DNA from: CAVTJL01 sp963735065
Lineage (GTDB): Bacteria; Pseudomonadota; Alphaproteobacteria; Geminicoccales; Geminicoccaceae
NCBI GenBank assembly: GCA_963735065.1
Contig: CAVTJL010000004.1
Coordinates: forward strand, 1,550,001 to 1,614,000
DNA length: 64,000 nucleotides
Reading direction: 5' to 3'
The translations under genes were made by a program, and so were the position numbers. Of this stretch, positions 8,637-17,493 are shown piece after piece. Numbering within the stretch: position 1 is the stretch's first letter; each line of letters starts with the position of its first letter. Under the pieces are notes generated by a model. That model was given only the letters and a program-made list of their open reading frames with translations, was not told the origin of the DNA and did no database searches.

Positions 8637-9229
8637 GGGCACCTCCAGCCGAGCCCCTCGAGGAGCCCCACGGTCTCGGCCAGCGGCAGGCCCACGACGT
8701 TCGTGTAGGAGCCGTTGATGCCGGTGATCAAGGCCGCGGCATGGCCCTGGATGGCGTAGCCGCCGGCCTTGCCCCGCCACTCCTCGAGAGCGAGGTAGCG
8801 CTCCATCTCCAGGGCACTCAGGCGCTTCATCTGGACCATTGTCGTCACCACGCGCACCACCTCCCGGCCGTCGGGCCCGATCACGGCGATGCCCCCATAG
8901 ACCCGATGCCGCCGCCCCGACAACAGATCGAGGCAGCGCCTGGCCGTCCGTGCGTCCTCTGCCTTGGGCAGGATGCGCCGGCCGCAGGCCACGACCGTGT
9001 CGGCCGCGAGGATGAAAGCCCCGGCCCGTCCCTCCATCGCCCGCACGGCACGCGCCTTCGCGGCCGCGAGCCTTGCCGCGTGCGCCGGCGGCAGCTCCCG
9101 TGCCAGGGGCGTCTCGTCGATGTCCGGGGCCGTGATGTGGTCGGGCTCGATGCCGACCTGGCGCAGCAGGGCCAGCCGCCGCGGCGAGGATGAGGCGAGG
9201 ACGAGCGAGGCTGAAGAGTCCTCCGCCAC
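8633..9229 (-). CDS. maf: Maf-family nucleoside triphosphate pyrophosphatase
   Basis: A 198-residue Maf/Ham1-like enzyme that hydrolyses nucleoside triphosphates, including modified ones, to monophosphates. The family signature LVLASSSPRRLALLRQVG starts at residue 9. The DETP motif and the catalytic ILAADTVVACGRRILPK segment follow, and GYAIQGHAAALI near 155 is the conserved C-terminal loop. GTG 9229 begins two bases after the infA stop. Its stop overlaps the TTG start of the downstream RNase gene. The infA-maf-rng-yacG order supports the call. Confidence 0.92.
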   Translation of the reverse strand: MAEDSSASLVLASSSPRRLALLRQVGIEPDHITAPDIDETPLARELPPAHAARLAAAKARAVRAMEGRAGAFILAADTVVACGRRILPKAEDARTARRCLDLLSGRRHRVYGGIAVIGPDGREVVRVVTTMVQMKRLSALEMERYLALEEWRGKAGGYAIQGHAAALITGINGSYTNVVGLPLAETVGLLEGLGWRCP

Positions 9230-9231
9230 CC

Positions 9232-9450
9232 CTATTTGAAGCGGTAGGTGATGCGTCCGCGCGCCAGATCGTACGGCGTCATCTCGACGGTGACCTTGTC
9301 ACCTGCGAGCACCCGGATCCGGTTCTTGCGCATGCGTCCGGAGGTGTGCGCGAGAATCTCGTGATCATTCTCGAGCTTGACCCGGAACATGGCGTTGGGC
9401 AGCACCTCCGTGATGGTGCCACCAAACTCGATCAGTTCCTCTTTCGCCAT
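9232..9450 (-). CDS. infA: Translation initiation factor IF-1
   Basis: A 72-residue OB-fold protein, the standard IF-1 length. It reads MAKEELIEFGGTITEVLPNA, then FRVKLENDHEILAHTSGRMR and DLARGRITYRFK, as expected for alphaproteobacterial IF-1. It binds the ribosomal A site during initiation. The ATG at 9450 is the only sensible start, because the upstream in-frame ATG would add an unrelated extension. A 152-base gap separates it from the phosphatase gene upstream, so it may have its own promoter. maf follows directly. Confidence 0.96.
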   Translation of the reverse strand: MAKEELIEFGGTITEVLPNAMFRVKLENDHEILAHTSGRMRKNRIRVLAGDKVTVEMTPYDLARGRITYRFK

Positions 9451-9602
9451 CGACACTCCTAATGGGACCGCGCCCGGCTCGGGGGCGCGCCCCTTCTCAT
9501 GGGGTTCCGACCTCGCAAGGTCAAGATCGGCGCCACCCGGCACGACCTCGGCGGCGTGCGGCAGAGCAGCAGGGACACGGCCGGCGCCGCAAGGCAGGCG
9601 GC

Positions 9603-10046
9603 TCAGACCTGCGGCCCCCCGGCGGTCGGAAAGCGCTCGCGGATGCGCGCCGTCAGGAGATCGCGAAGCTGCCGGTAGGCCTGGAGACGCTGGTCGCGCG
9701 CGCTGTCGACGAGGCTCGGGTCGGGCATGTGCCAGAACTCGAGCTCGGTGGCGTTGCCGCGGGTCAGCTCGACCGCGCGATGCTGGGCCTCGGGCGAGAG
9801 CGAGATCACGAGGTCGAAATAGCCGTCCTCGAGCTGATCGAAGCTTTTCGGGCGGTGCCGGCCGAGGTCGATGCCGATCTCGTCCATCACGACGACGGCG
9901 AACGGATCGAGCTCGCCTGCTCGCACGCCCACGCTGTCGACATAGACGTGCCGGCCGTGGAGAAACTTGAGGAACGCCTCCGCCATCGGCGAGCGGATCG
10001 CATTCATCGTGCAGGCAAAAAGGACGCTGCCGGGTAGCGCCAGCAT
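9603..10046 (-). CDS. Low-molecular-weight phosphotyrosine phosphatase-like protein
   Basis: A 147-residue protein with the phosphatase/arsenate reductase fold. The P-loop at residues 12-20 is CTMNAIRSP: the nucleophile Cys12 and Arg18 of CX5R are present, but the second Cys common in LMW-PTPs (CxGNxCRSP) is Ala. The general-acid loop is DPS (HMPDPSLVDS) near residue 108. Family members remove phosphate from phosphotyrosine or reduce arsenate, and the target here is unknown. It sits three bases after UPF0262 and upstream of infA, its usual place in Alphaproteobacteria, so a housekeeping role is likelier than arsenic resistance. Confidence 0.85.
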   Translation of the reverse strand: MLALPGSVLFACTMNAIRSPMAEAFLKFLHGRHVYVDSVGVRAGELDPFAVVVMDEIGIDLGRHRPKSFDQLEDGYFDLVISLSPEAQHRAVELTRGNATELEFWHMPDPSLVDSARDQRLQAYRQLRDLLTARIRERFPTAGGPQV

Positions 10047-10049
10047 CGG

Positions 10050-10529
10050 TCAGGCGCGGACATGCAGCACGCAGACGAGGGTAAAAAGCCGCCTTGCGGT
10101 ATCGTGGTCCATCGCCACGCGCGCGGCCAGCGCCTCCTTGAGAAGCTCCGAGCCTTCATCGTGCAGACCGCGACGTGCCATGTCGATCGCCTCGATGCGG
10201 GACGGCGTGGCCCCTTTGATGGCCTGGTAGTAGCTCTCGCAGATCATGAAGTAGTCTTTGATGACACGCCGCAAGGGGCGCACGGCGAGCGCGATCTCAT
10301 CCCGCTCGCTGCCATCGCCGCCGGTGACGTCGAGGACGAGGGTCGCGTCGCGCAGCGAGAGGCGGACGCGGTAGGGCCCGGCGCAGCCGTCCAGCAGGTT
10401 GAAGCTGTTGTCCTCGAGAAGGTCGAAGATGGCGACGTTGCGCTCGTGCTCGACCTCGGGGCTCCAGCGGACGATGCTTTTCTCGTCGAGGTCGAGGGCG
10501 ACGATGCGATCGGCGCGTGCCTCGCTCAA
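10050..10529 (-). CDS. UPF0262 family protein
   Basis: A 159-residue protein of a family almost confined to Alphaproteobacteria, recognised by RIVALDLDEKSIVRWSPEVE, FDLLEDNSFN, the RPLRRVIKDYFMICESYYQA helix and a C-terminal helical tail. Function is unknown. The ATG shares an ATGA overlap with the stop of hisD, which implies coupled translation. The conserved hisD-UPF0262-phosphatase-infA order is the strongest support. No signal peptide, membrane segment or catalytic motif is visible. Confidence 0.9.
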   Translation of the reverse strand: MSEARADRIVALDLDEKSIVRWSPEVEHERNVAIFDLLEDNSFNLLDGCAGPYRVRLSLRDATLVLDVTGGDGSERDEIALAVRPLRRVIKDYFMICESYYQAIKGATPSRIEAIDMARRGLHDEGSELLKEALAARVAMDHDTARRLFTLVCVLHVRA

Positions 10530-11824
10530 TCCGCCTGCCCCAGCCGCCGCAGGACGGCCTGCGCATGGGCCTCCAGCCCCTCGCCGCGCGCGAGGCAGGC
10601 GGCGGCGGGCGCCAGGGTGCGAAAGCTCGCCGCGTCGCAGCCGAGGAGCGTCGTGCGCTTCATGAAGTCGAGGACGCCCAGGCCCGAGGCGAAGCGTGCG
10701 CTGCGGCTGGTGGGCAGCACATGGTTCGGGCCGCCCACATAGTCGCCGATGACCTCGGGCGTGAAGTGGCCGAGGAAGATGGCGCCGGCGTGGCGGATGC
10801 GGCCTGCCAGCCGGTCGGGCTCCGCCACCATCAGCTCCAGATGCTCGGGTGCCAGCCGGTCGACGAGCGGGACGGCCGCATCGAGCGAGCCCACGAGGAT
10901 GACGGCCCCTTCCCTTTCCCAGCTCACCCGCGCGATGTCGGCCCGGCTCAGGCGGGCGAGCTGACGCTCGACCTCGCGCATCGTGGCATCGGCCAGCGCC
11001 GCGTCGTCGGTGATGAGGATCGCCTGCGCGCGCTCGTCATGCTCCGCCTGCGACAGAAGGTCGGCGGCGATCCAGGCGGGATCGGCGCCGCCGTCGGCGA
11101 CGACGACGATCTCGGAGGGGCCGGCGATCATGTCGATGCCGACCCGCCCGAAGACCTGGCGCTTGGCCTCGGCCACATAGGCGTTGCCCGGGCCCACGAT
11201 CTTGTCGACGGGTGCGATGGTGGCGGTGCCGTAGGCCAGTGCTGCCACGGCCTGGGCGCCGCCCACGCGGTAGATCTCGTCGACGCCGGCGATCCCGGCT
11301 GCGGCCAGGACGAGCGGGTTGGCCTCACCACCAGGGGTGGGCGCCACCATCACGATGCGGGAGCAGCCGGCGACCTTGGCGGGGATGGCGTTCATCAGGA
11401 CGGAGCTGGGGTAGGCCGCCGTGCCGCCGGGCACATAAAGGCCCACCGCGTCGACCGGCCGCCAGCGCAGGCCGAGGCGGACACCCTCCTTGTCACGGTA
11501 GTCGAGCGCCTCCGGGACCTGGCGCTCGTGGAAGGCGCGGATGCGGGCGGCCGCGAGCTCGAGCGCCTTCACGGCCTCGGGGTCGCAGGCGGCGCGGGCG
11601 GCGGCGATCGCCTCCTTGCCGACGCGCAGCTCGTCTGCCGTCAGCTCGAGACGGTCGTAGCGCGCGGTGAGGCGGACGAGCGCCGCGTCGCCTTCCTGCC
11701 GGACCTCACCCACGATGGCATGCACCGCGTCGCGGACGTCCGCCGTCTCCTCGCGCCGCCGGTCGACGAGGGCGGCGAAGGCGTCGGCGAAGCCGGGGCT
11801 CCGCTCGTCAAGCAGGGCCGCCAT
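10526..11824 (-). CDS. hisD: Histidinol dehydrogenase
   Basis: A 432-residue enzyme for the last two steps of histidine synthesis, oxidising L-histidinol to L-histidine with two NAD+ and zinc. Visible family motifs are VPGGTAAYPSSVLM, the IVGPGNAYVAEAKRQVFG segment, GPSEIVVVADG, the zinc-site region LSQAEHDERAQ and the catalytic Glu-His in APEHLELM near residue 323. Length is normal. Its start overlaps the end of the DUF2948 gene by 17 bases and its stop overlaps UPF0262 by four, so it is embedded in the housekeeping operon rather than in a his operon. Confidence 0.97.
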   Translation of the reverse strand: MAALLDERSPGFADAFAALVDRRREETADVRDAVHAIVGEVRQEGDAALVRLTARYDRLELTADELRVGKEAIAAARAACDPEAVKALELAAARIRAFHERQVPEALDYRDKEGVRLGLRWRPVDAVGLYVPGGTAAYPSSVLMNAIPAKVAGCSRIVMVAPTPGGEANPLVLAAAGIAGVDEIYRVGGAQAVAALAYGTATIAPVDKIVGPGNAYVAEAKRQVFGRVGIDMIAGPSEIVVVADGGADPAWIAADLLSQAEHDERAQAILITDDAALADATMREVERQLARLSRADIARVSWEREGAVILVGSLDAAVPLVDRLAPEHLELMVAEPDRLAGRIRHAGAIFLGHFTPEVIGDYVGGPNHVLPTSRSARFASGLGVLDFMKRTTLLGCDAASFRTLAPAAACLARGEGLEAHAQAVLRRLGQAD

Positions 11825-12293
11825 ACGACTCCGTCCAGCCGGGCAGGGGCGAGGCGAAATGATCGCAGGGCGTGACGCTGCAGGGCTCGGGCTCGCCGAA
11901 ATCGTCCATCCGGCAGGCGATGGCGTCGGTGCGGAGCTGGATCTGGGCGTCGCCCTCGAACACGAGGTCGATATGGATGAGATGATCCTTGCCGGGCTCG
12001 GTGGCGATCGTAAGGAGGCTCATCTCCTTCTCGGGGCTCGCCGGATCGAGGCCCCGATACTTGACCTCGGCGATGCCGTCGACGACCAGCGCCGCCATGC
12101 ACTCGGTGAGCCCCTCGCAGGAGCCCGGGTCGGCCTGGAGCTCGCGGCGGTAGCGGCGGAACGCGGCGACGAAGCGGCGCTCCTCCTTGATGTAGGCCAT
12201 CTCGCGCAGCGGGATGCGGGCGTCCTGCAGGCAGGCCGCGATCACGGCCAGATCCTCGCAGTCGGTCGCCCTCAATCGGAGCTTCTCGCCCAT
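11808..12293 (-). CDS. DUF2948 family protein
   Basis: A 161-residue protein of unknown function found beside murA and hisD in Alphaproteobacteria. It is recognised by LRLRATDCEDLAVIAACLQD at the N terminus, the ERRFVAAFRRYR segment and LVFEGDAQIQLRTDAIACRM near the C terminus. The ATG at 12293 is 31 bases after the murA stop. The longer frame upstream overlaps murA and is only shadow sequence. The protein is soluble with no catalytic motif. The 17-base overlap with hisD suggests coupled translation. Confidence 0.9.
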   Translation of the reverse strand: MGEKLRLRATDCEDLAVIAACLQDARIPLREMAYIKEERRFVAAFRRYRRELQADPGSCEGLTECMAALVVDGIAEVKYRGLDPASPEKEMSLLTIATEPGKDHLIHIDLVFEGDAQIQLRTDAIACRMDDFGEPEPCSVTPCDHFASPLPGWTESYGGPA

Positions 12294-12324
12294 CGCCCTC
12301 TCCTCGTCTGCCGATGCCGGGCGC

Positions 12325-13590
<1,266 letters not shown>

Positions 13591-13627
13591 GATGCTCCCA
13601 ATCGGCCCGCCGGGGCCCTCCGGGCGG

Positions 13628-14182
13628 TCACAAGCGCGGCAGGGTCACGCCGCGCTGGCCCATATATTTCCCCTTGCGGTCGGCATAGGAGACCTCGGGC
13701 GGGGTCTCGCCCTTGAGGAAGAGGAACTGGCAGAGACCCTCGTTGGCGTAGACGCGGGCCGGCAGGGGCGTGGTGTTCGAGATCTCGAGGGTGACGTGGC
13801 CCTCCCACTCGGGCTCGAGCGGGGTGACGTTCACGATCATGCCGCAGCGCGCATAGGTGCTCTTGCCGAGGCAGATGACCAGGATGTCGCGGGGGATGCG
13901 GAAATACTCGATGGTGCGGGCAAGGGCGAAGCTGTTGGGCGGGATGACGCAGATGTCGCCCTCGCGCTCGACGAAGCTCTGGGCCGAGAAGGCCTTGGGA
14001 TCGACGATGGCATTGTCGACGTTCGTGAAGATCTTGAACTCGGGCGCCATGCGGGCGTCGTAGCCGTAGGAGCTGAGCCCGAAGCTGATCACCCCCTCGC
14101 GCGTCTGGCGGTCGACGAAGGGCTCGATCATGCCCTCTTCGAGCGCCATCTTGCGGATCCAGTGATCGGGCATGATCGACAT
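13628..14182 (-). CDS. dcd: dCTP deaminase
   Basis: A 184-residue cytosolic enzyme converting dCTP to dUTP for thymidylate synthesis. MSIMPDHWIRKMA at the N terminus, GLSSYGYDARMAPEF, CVIPPNSFALARTIEYF, LGKSTYARCG and the active-site segment TPLEPEWEGHVTLEISN are all conserved. The ATG at 14182 matches the usual alphaproteobacterial start, with ATG 14173 as an alternative three codons later. The longer upstream frame is not family-like. It is 37 bases upstream of murA. Confidence 0.95.
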   Translation of the reverse strand: MSIMPDHWIRKMALEEGMIEPFVDRQTREGVISFGLSSYGYDARMAPEFKIFTNVDNAIVDPKAFSAQSFVEREGDICVIPPNSFALARTIEYFRIPRDILVICLGKSTYARCGMIVNVTPLEPEWEGHVTLEISNTTPLPARVYANEGLCQFLFLKGETPPEVSYADRKGKYMGQRGVTLPRL

Positions 14183-14249
14183 GCGGCGGCAACGTCCCAG
14201 GCGGCTTTTTTCGTCCAGGCGGCCTATGTAGGCGATCCCCCGCTGCTCC

Positions 14250-14435
14250 TCAACTGCGGCGCGGGCGCTCCGGCTGGTCCTGCGCGCCGCTCTCGCGGGC
14301 GCGGGCCTGGTCCTTGCGCCGGCGCAGATTGTCCCGCAGCCGTGCTGCAAGCTCGGCCGCCCGGTCCTCCTTCGAGGCCTTGGGATGCCGCGCCCGCCGC
14401 TCCCCCTGCCCGGGCTCGTCCCGGCTCTCGTCCAT
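14250..14435 (-). CDS. Small basic conserved protein
   Basis: A 61-residue highly charged protein, with a possible 14-codon N-terminal extension to 14477. Its core, RAAELAARLRDNLRRRKDQA preceded by ARHPKASKED, is a pattern I associate with a small alphaproteobacterial family of unknown function found near murA. It is expected to form one long basic helix. It stands 67 bases upstream of dcd on the same strand. A truncated second copy lies at 15741-15869, next to the tRNA-Thr. Function is unknown. Confidence 0.6.
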   Translation of the reverse strand: MDESRDEPGQGERRARHPKASKEDRAAELAARLRDNLRRRKDQARARESGAQDQPERPRRS

Positions 14436-14536
14436 GCCCGCCTTCTCCTCGGCTCGCGTCCCGGGGTCCGGAGGCATCTAGCACCTGCCGCGCACCTTGG
14501 TCATCCGGCACGGCGCGCTGCCGTCGCTCGGCCGAT
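14357..14536. repeat. Direct repeat copy A (small-protein gene start plus tRNA-Thr-like 5' fragment)
   Basis: This block matches 15787-15974 in the same orientation. The shared parts cover the start of the small protein gene, the CCGCCTTCTCCTCGGC stretch upstream of it, GGCATCTAGC and CGGCACGGCGC. They end in GCTGCCGTCGCTCGGCCGAT (14517-14536), which resembles the first 20 bases of the real tRNA-Thr with several substitutions. Similarity is patchy at about 70-80 percent by eye. The rest of the 14436-14748 gap holds no gene I can support. Confidence 0.55.
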
Positions 14537-14748
14537 CACCTGCTAGCAGCAGGGCACCGCGAGGCGGCGGCAGCATGCGCGGGCCGCGCCCGCCTGGCCC
14601 CGGCCACCACGCCGCATGCATCCGCGACGCTGTCGGCTGAGGCCGTGGCGCCCTGCCGGGCGCCGCACGAGCTCGGCTGCAGCGCCGGGACGAGAAAGCC
14701 AGAGCGCTTCGCCCTCGACCCGCTCCAGCACATGCCATGACCGAGGAG

Positions 14749-15519
14749 CTAGCCGACCGGGTGGTCCTTGGCGGTGTGGACGACATGGTCGAGCGCGGCG
14801 CTCGATGCCCATGGTGCTGTGGTGTGCAGGTCGGCGGCGGTCAGCTCCGTCTTGCCCTTCACCGTCACCTGCCCGGTGAAATGGTAGACCGTCGGGTCGT
14901 CGGCAGCTCCGGTCATGACCTGCGAGAGGTCGAGCGTGATGCTGTGGCCGTGAACCTTGACCCCGCCCCCGTCGGCGGCGCTCAGAACGCCATCGCAATT
15001 CGTGTCGAGGCTGTTGAGCAGGTCGAGCGAGTTGAGATCGTTCGCCTGAGCGCCGTCGTCGAAGTGCAGCTGGAAATCGATCACGTCACCCTGGCCGAAG
15101 TGCGCTATCGTGTCGTGTCCAAGATCGCGCAGGTCCGACTGGGGCGGAAAGGCCGAATAGTCGAAGTGCTCGTTGAACACGTCCGGTGCCGCGGTCCCTT
15201 TCCAGTGCTCGTTGGCGGCGGTGCTGCTCACATCGAGGCCGGTCACGACCGTCGCCTGGCCGTGGGCGGTGCCGCCATGCCCGTCGTCGATCAGGTAGGT
15301 GAGCTTGTCCTTGCCGTGCCAGTCCGCATCGGGCGTGTAGAGCACCGAGCCGTCGACGATCTGGGCGATGCCGTGCCCGGGCGCCTTCAGGATGCGGTCG
15401 AGTGAGAGCACGTCGCCATCCTTGTCCACATCGTTGCTCAGGACATCGATCGTGGCGCTCTGGGCGGCCGGAATGGCGGCGAAGTCCGGCGTTGCGTGGG
15501 GCTTGTGGTTCTTCGTCAT
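14749..15519 (-). CDS. Cadherin-like/tandem-95 repeat protein with EF-hand-like loop
   Basis: A 256-residue protein. ATG 15519 follows GGGGAGA by about seven bases. Residues 20-95 make one Ig/cadherin-like repeat of the tandem-95 type (ATIDVLSNDVDKDGDVLSLD, then VLYTPDADWHGKDKLTYLID and DDGHGG). The remainder resembles the C-terminal part of calcium-dependent secreted proteins (GHDTIAHFGQGDVIDFQLHF) and contains DTNCDGVLSAADGG, an EF-hand-like calcium loop. No classical signal peptide is seen, which fits type I secretion from the C terminus, though no nonapeptide RTX repeats are present. Likely an extracellular adhesin-like fragment. It lies between the two copies of the direct repeat. Confidence 0.6.
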   Translation of the reverse strand: MTKNHKPHATPDFAAIPAAQSATIDVLSNDVDKDGDVLSLDRILKAPGHGIAQIVDGSVLYTPDADWHGKDKLTYLIDDGHGGTAHGQATVVTGLDVSSTAANEHWKGTAAPDVFNEHFDYSAFPPQSDLRDLGHDTIAHFGQGDVIDFQLHFDDGAQANDLNSLDLLNSLDTNCDGVLSAADGGGVKVHGHSITLDLSQVMTGAADDPTVYHFTGQVTVKGKTELTAADLHTTAPWASSAALDHVVHTAKDHPVG

Positions 15520-15786
15520 GCGCGCTCTCCCCTGAATGATGCCCTGAAGGCCCAAGAAGCGACGAGGGCCTCGATAGTCAAAATACAGCCATCAGGCAAT
15601 GTCATTGTCGGTACCAAGTGCGACGCTCGGGCGGCAACAGCGAACGGACCCGTCACACCCAGCAATTTCTCGGCAAAGGCGCCCCGGAGCACTAACAGGC
15701 GGCTCTCGTCGACCTCGCCGGTCCTCGCGCTCGCCGCGATCTAGTACACGGGGTGGTGGCCTATGCTCACCGACCTTGCCGCGAGC

Positions 15787-16030
<244 letters not shown>

Positions 16031-16086
16031 TCTCGTCTCCGGCACATCGCCCCCACGCGGCGCAGCCGGTCGGGCGGCGTCGACGG

Positions 16087-16890
16087 TCAGTCGAGTCCCG
16101 ACGGGGCGCGGCAGCGGTGGATGGGTGGCACGCTGCCGTCGAGCAGGCGCGTCAGCAGGACCGCGGTGCCGTGGGGCGCGCCCACATAGATCGTGTCGCC
16201 GGTGCTCGTGCCGGCCTTCGACTTCTTGCAGTTCCTGAAGAAGGCCCGCTCGCAGGGATAGGGCCCGGCGATCTGGTAGCCCGTCTTGGCGGTGTCGGGG
16301 TCGGCCACCGTGATGGGGCAGGAGCAGATGATCTCGCCCGCGGAGAGCGGCTCGTCGAAGCCCGGGAAGCTCTGCCCCTGCGTGCTCTTGAAGCAATAGC
16401 CGCCGTCGCACTGGGCATAGGCGCCGTTCGACGCTGAGGCGGGGCAGTCGTAGAGAGCCTGGTCGCCGTCGAGAGCCAGGACCGAGCGCGGCAGGCTGTA
16501 CGTGCTTATCATGTAGCCGTTGTCGACGCCCTCGGCGTTGGCGTCGCAGACGTTCTTCCCGGTATCGTAGTTGAACGGCAGGCTGATGCTGTTGCCGTGC
16601 TCGACATCGCACCTGCAGTAGGCGACCTCGTTGAAGACGAAGCACTTGGCCGTGGCGCAAAGGGCGTAGGTCTGATCCTCGCAGATCTGGAAGCCCTTCG
16701 ACCGGGAGGCCTTGGCCTTCTGCAGCATCTGCGAGAGCAGCTGGGACGGCTCGGTCCCGGAATCCAGCGCATGGGCCCGGCCTGCGGCGAGGAGGACGGG
16801 AAGAGCCAGCACCAGGCCGAGGACGAGGGCCCACCGCGTCCGAGACCGCACCGCATCGCCGCGACAACGGCCGATCGCGCTCATCGCCAT
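16087..16890 (-). CDS. Cysteine-rich secreted protein with two related modules
   Basis: A 267-residue protein of unknown function. An N-terminal basic stretch and the hydrophobic segment WALVLGLVLALPVLLAAG end in RAHALDSG, a good signal peptidase I site near residue 42. The mature part has 14 cysteines. They fall in two similar arrays: YALCATAKCFVF followed by YCRC, and YAQCDGGYCFKS followed by ICSC. This suggests an internal duplication of a disulfide-rich module. No catalytic motif or anchor is seen, so it is probably periplasmic or extracellular. The ATG at 16890 was taken, and ATG 16884 would also work. Neighbours give no functional hint. Confidence 0.65.
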   Translation of the reverse strand: MAMSAIGRCRGDAVRSRTRWALVLGLVLALPVLLAAGRAHALDSGTEPSQLLSQMLQKAKASRSKGFQICEDQTYALCATAKCFVFNEVAYCRCDVEHGNSISLPFNYDTGKNVCDANAEGVDNGYMISTYSLPRSVLALDGDQALYDCPASASNGAYAQCDGGYCFKSTQGQSFPGFDEPLSAGEIICSCPITVADPDTAKTGYQIAGPYPCERAFFRNCKKSKAGTSTGDTIYVGAPHGTAVLLTRLLDGSVPPIHRCRAPSGLD

Positions 16891-17168
16891 GCTACCTCCC
16901 CGGGCGGGCAGGCTGTCCCGCTTGTGCTTATGGCGCTGCCGGTCGGCTGGTGATTCGACGGAGACGCCAAAAGCCCAGGCCGGTCGCGTTCACCTCTACG
17001 TTGCGCGTCGGGGCACCGGCCGTCAACCTGCCGCTCGCGCGCGACGCGACAGGACGGCGCCCTGGCGTCCCGCCGAGACCGGCGCACGAGCATCTTCCCT
17101 CTCCCGGCCCGTCTGCCCGGACGATCCGAGCGGTGTAAGGCCGCGCCAGATCAGGGGGAGATCGCGTC
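16891..17168. other. Divergent intergenic region with duplicated leader
   Basis: No gene is supported here. The last 55 bases (about 17112-17168) resemble the leader of the FAD oxidase gene at 26186. CGAGCGGTGTAAGG occurs at 17127-17140 and again at 26143-26156, and both copies end in GGGGAGATCGCGTCATGGG across the start codon. Confidence 0.5.
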
Positions 17169-17327
17169 ATGGGCGCCGGGCGCTTGGAATTCCATGGCTG
17201 GGGTATCGAGGGTGCCGGGCCCGGCGCCGACCGCCTGATGATCGGCTCCGAGGGAGCGCTCGGCGGGATCACCGAGGCCTGGATGCAGCTCCAGGACCGG
17301 CCCCGCTTCAAAGGCGGCGCGTCTTAA
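17169..17327 (+). pseudogene. Internally deleted remnant of an AGPS-like FAD oxidase gene
   Basis: The 52-codon frame joins the first 15 or so residues of the protein encoded at 26186-27754 (MGAGRLEFHGWGIEG) directly to its region around residues 247-282 (ADRLMIGSEGALG, then ITEAWMQLQDRPRFKGGA). It then ends in TAA. The second part differs from 26930-27035 by only about six bases in roughly 107 by eye. About 230 codons between the two parts are missing, as is everything after GGA. The join lies at a GCCGGGCC-type sequence shared by both sides. The FAD site is lost, so it cannot be an oxidase. Confidence 0.8.
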
Positions 17328-17493
17328 GGCCCACCGGATGCGGCCAGGGCTCCTTCCCCGATGCCGGGTGCCTCCGCTGGCATCGCCGGTGAGCACGGGT
17401 TAGGGTTCGCTTCATACCTAAGGGCGAAGCCGCGTCCGTTCGAAGAAAACTCATGCGCGGGTCGATGCCGCGCCAACAGGGAGGAAAGCGGCG

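Noticed and set aside
9603..10046. Arsenate reductase (arsC) of an arsenic resistance operon
   Set aside because: The P-loop would allow it, but the gene is in the conserved hisD-infA operon with no ars genes nearby.
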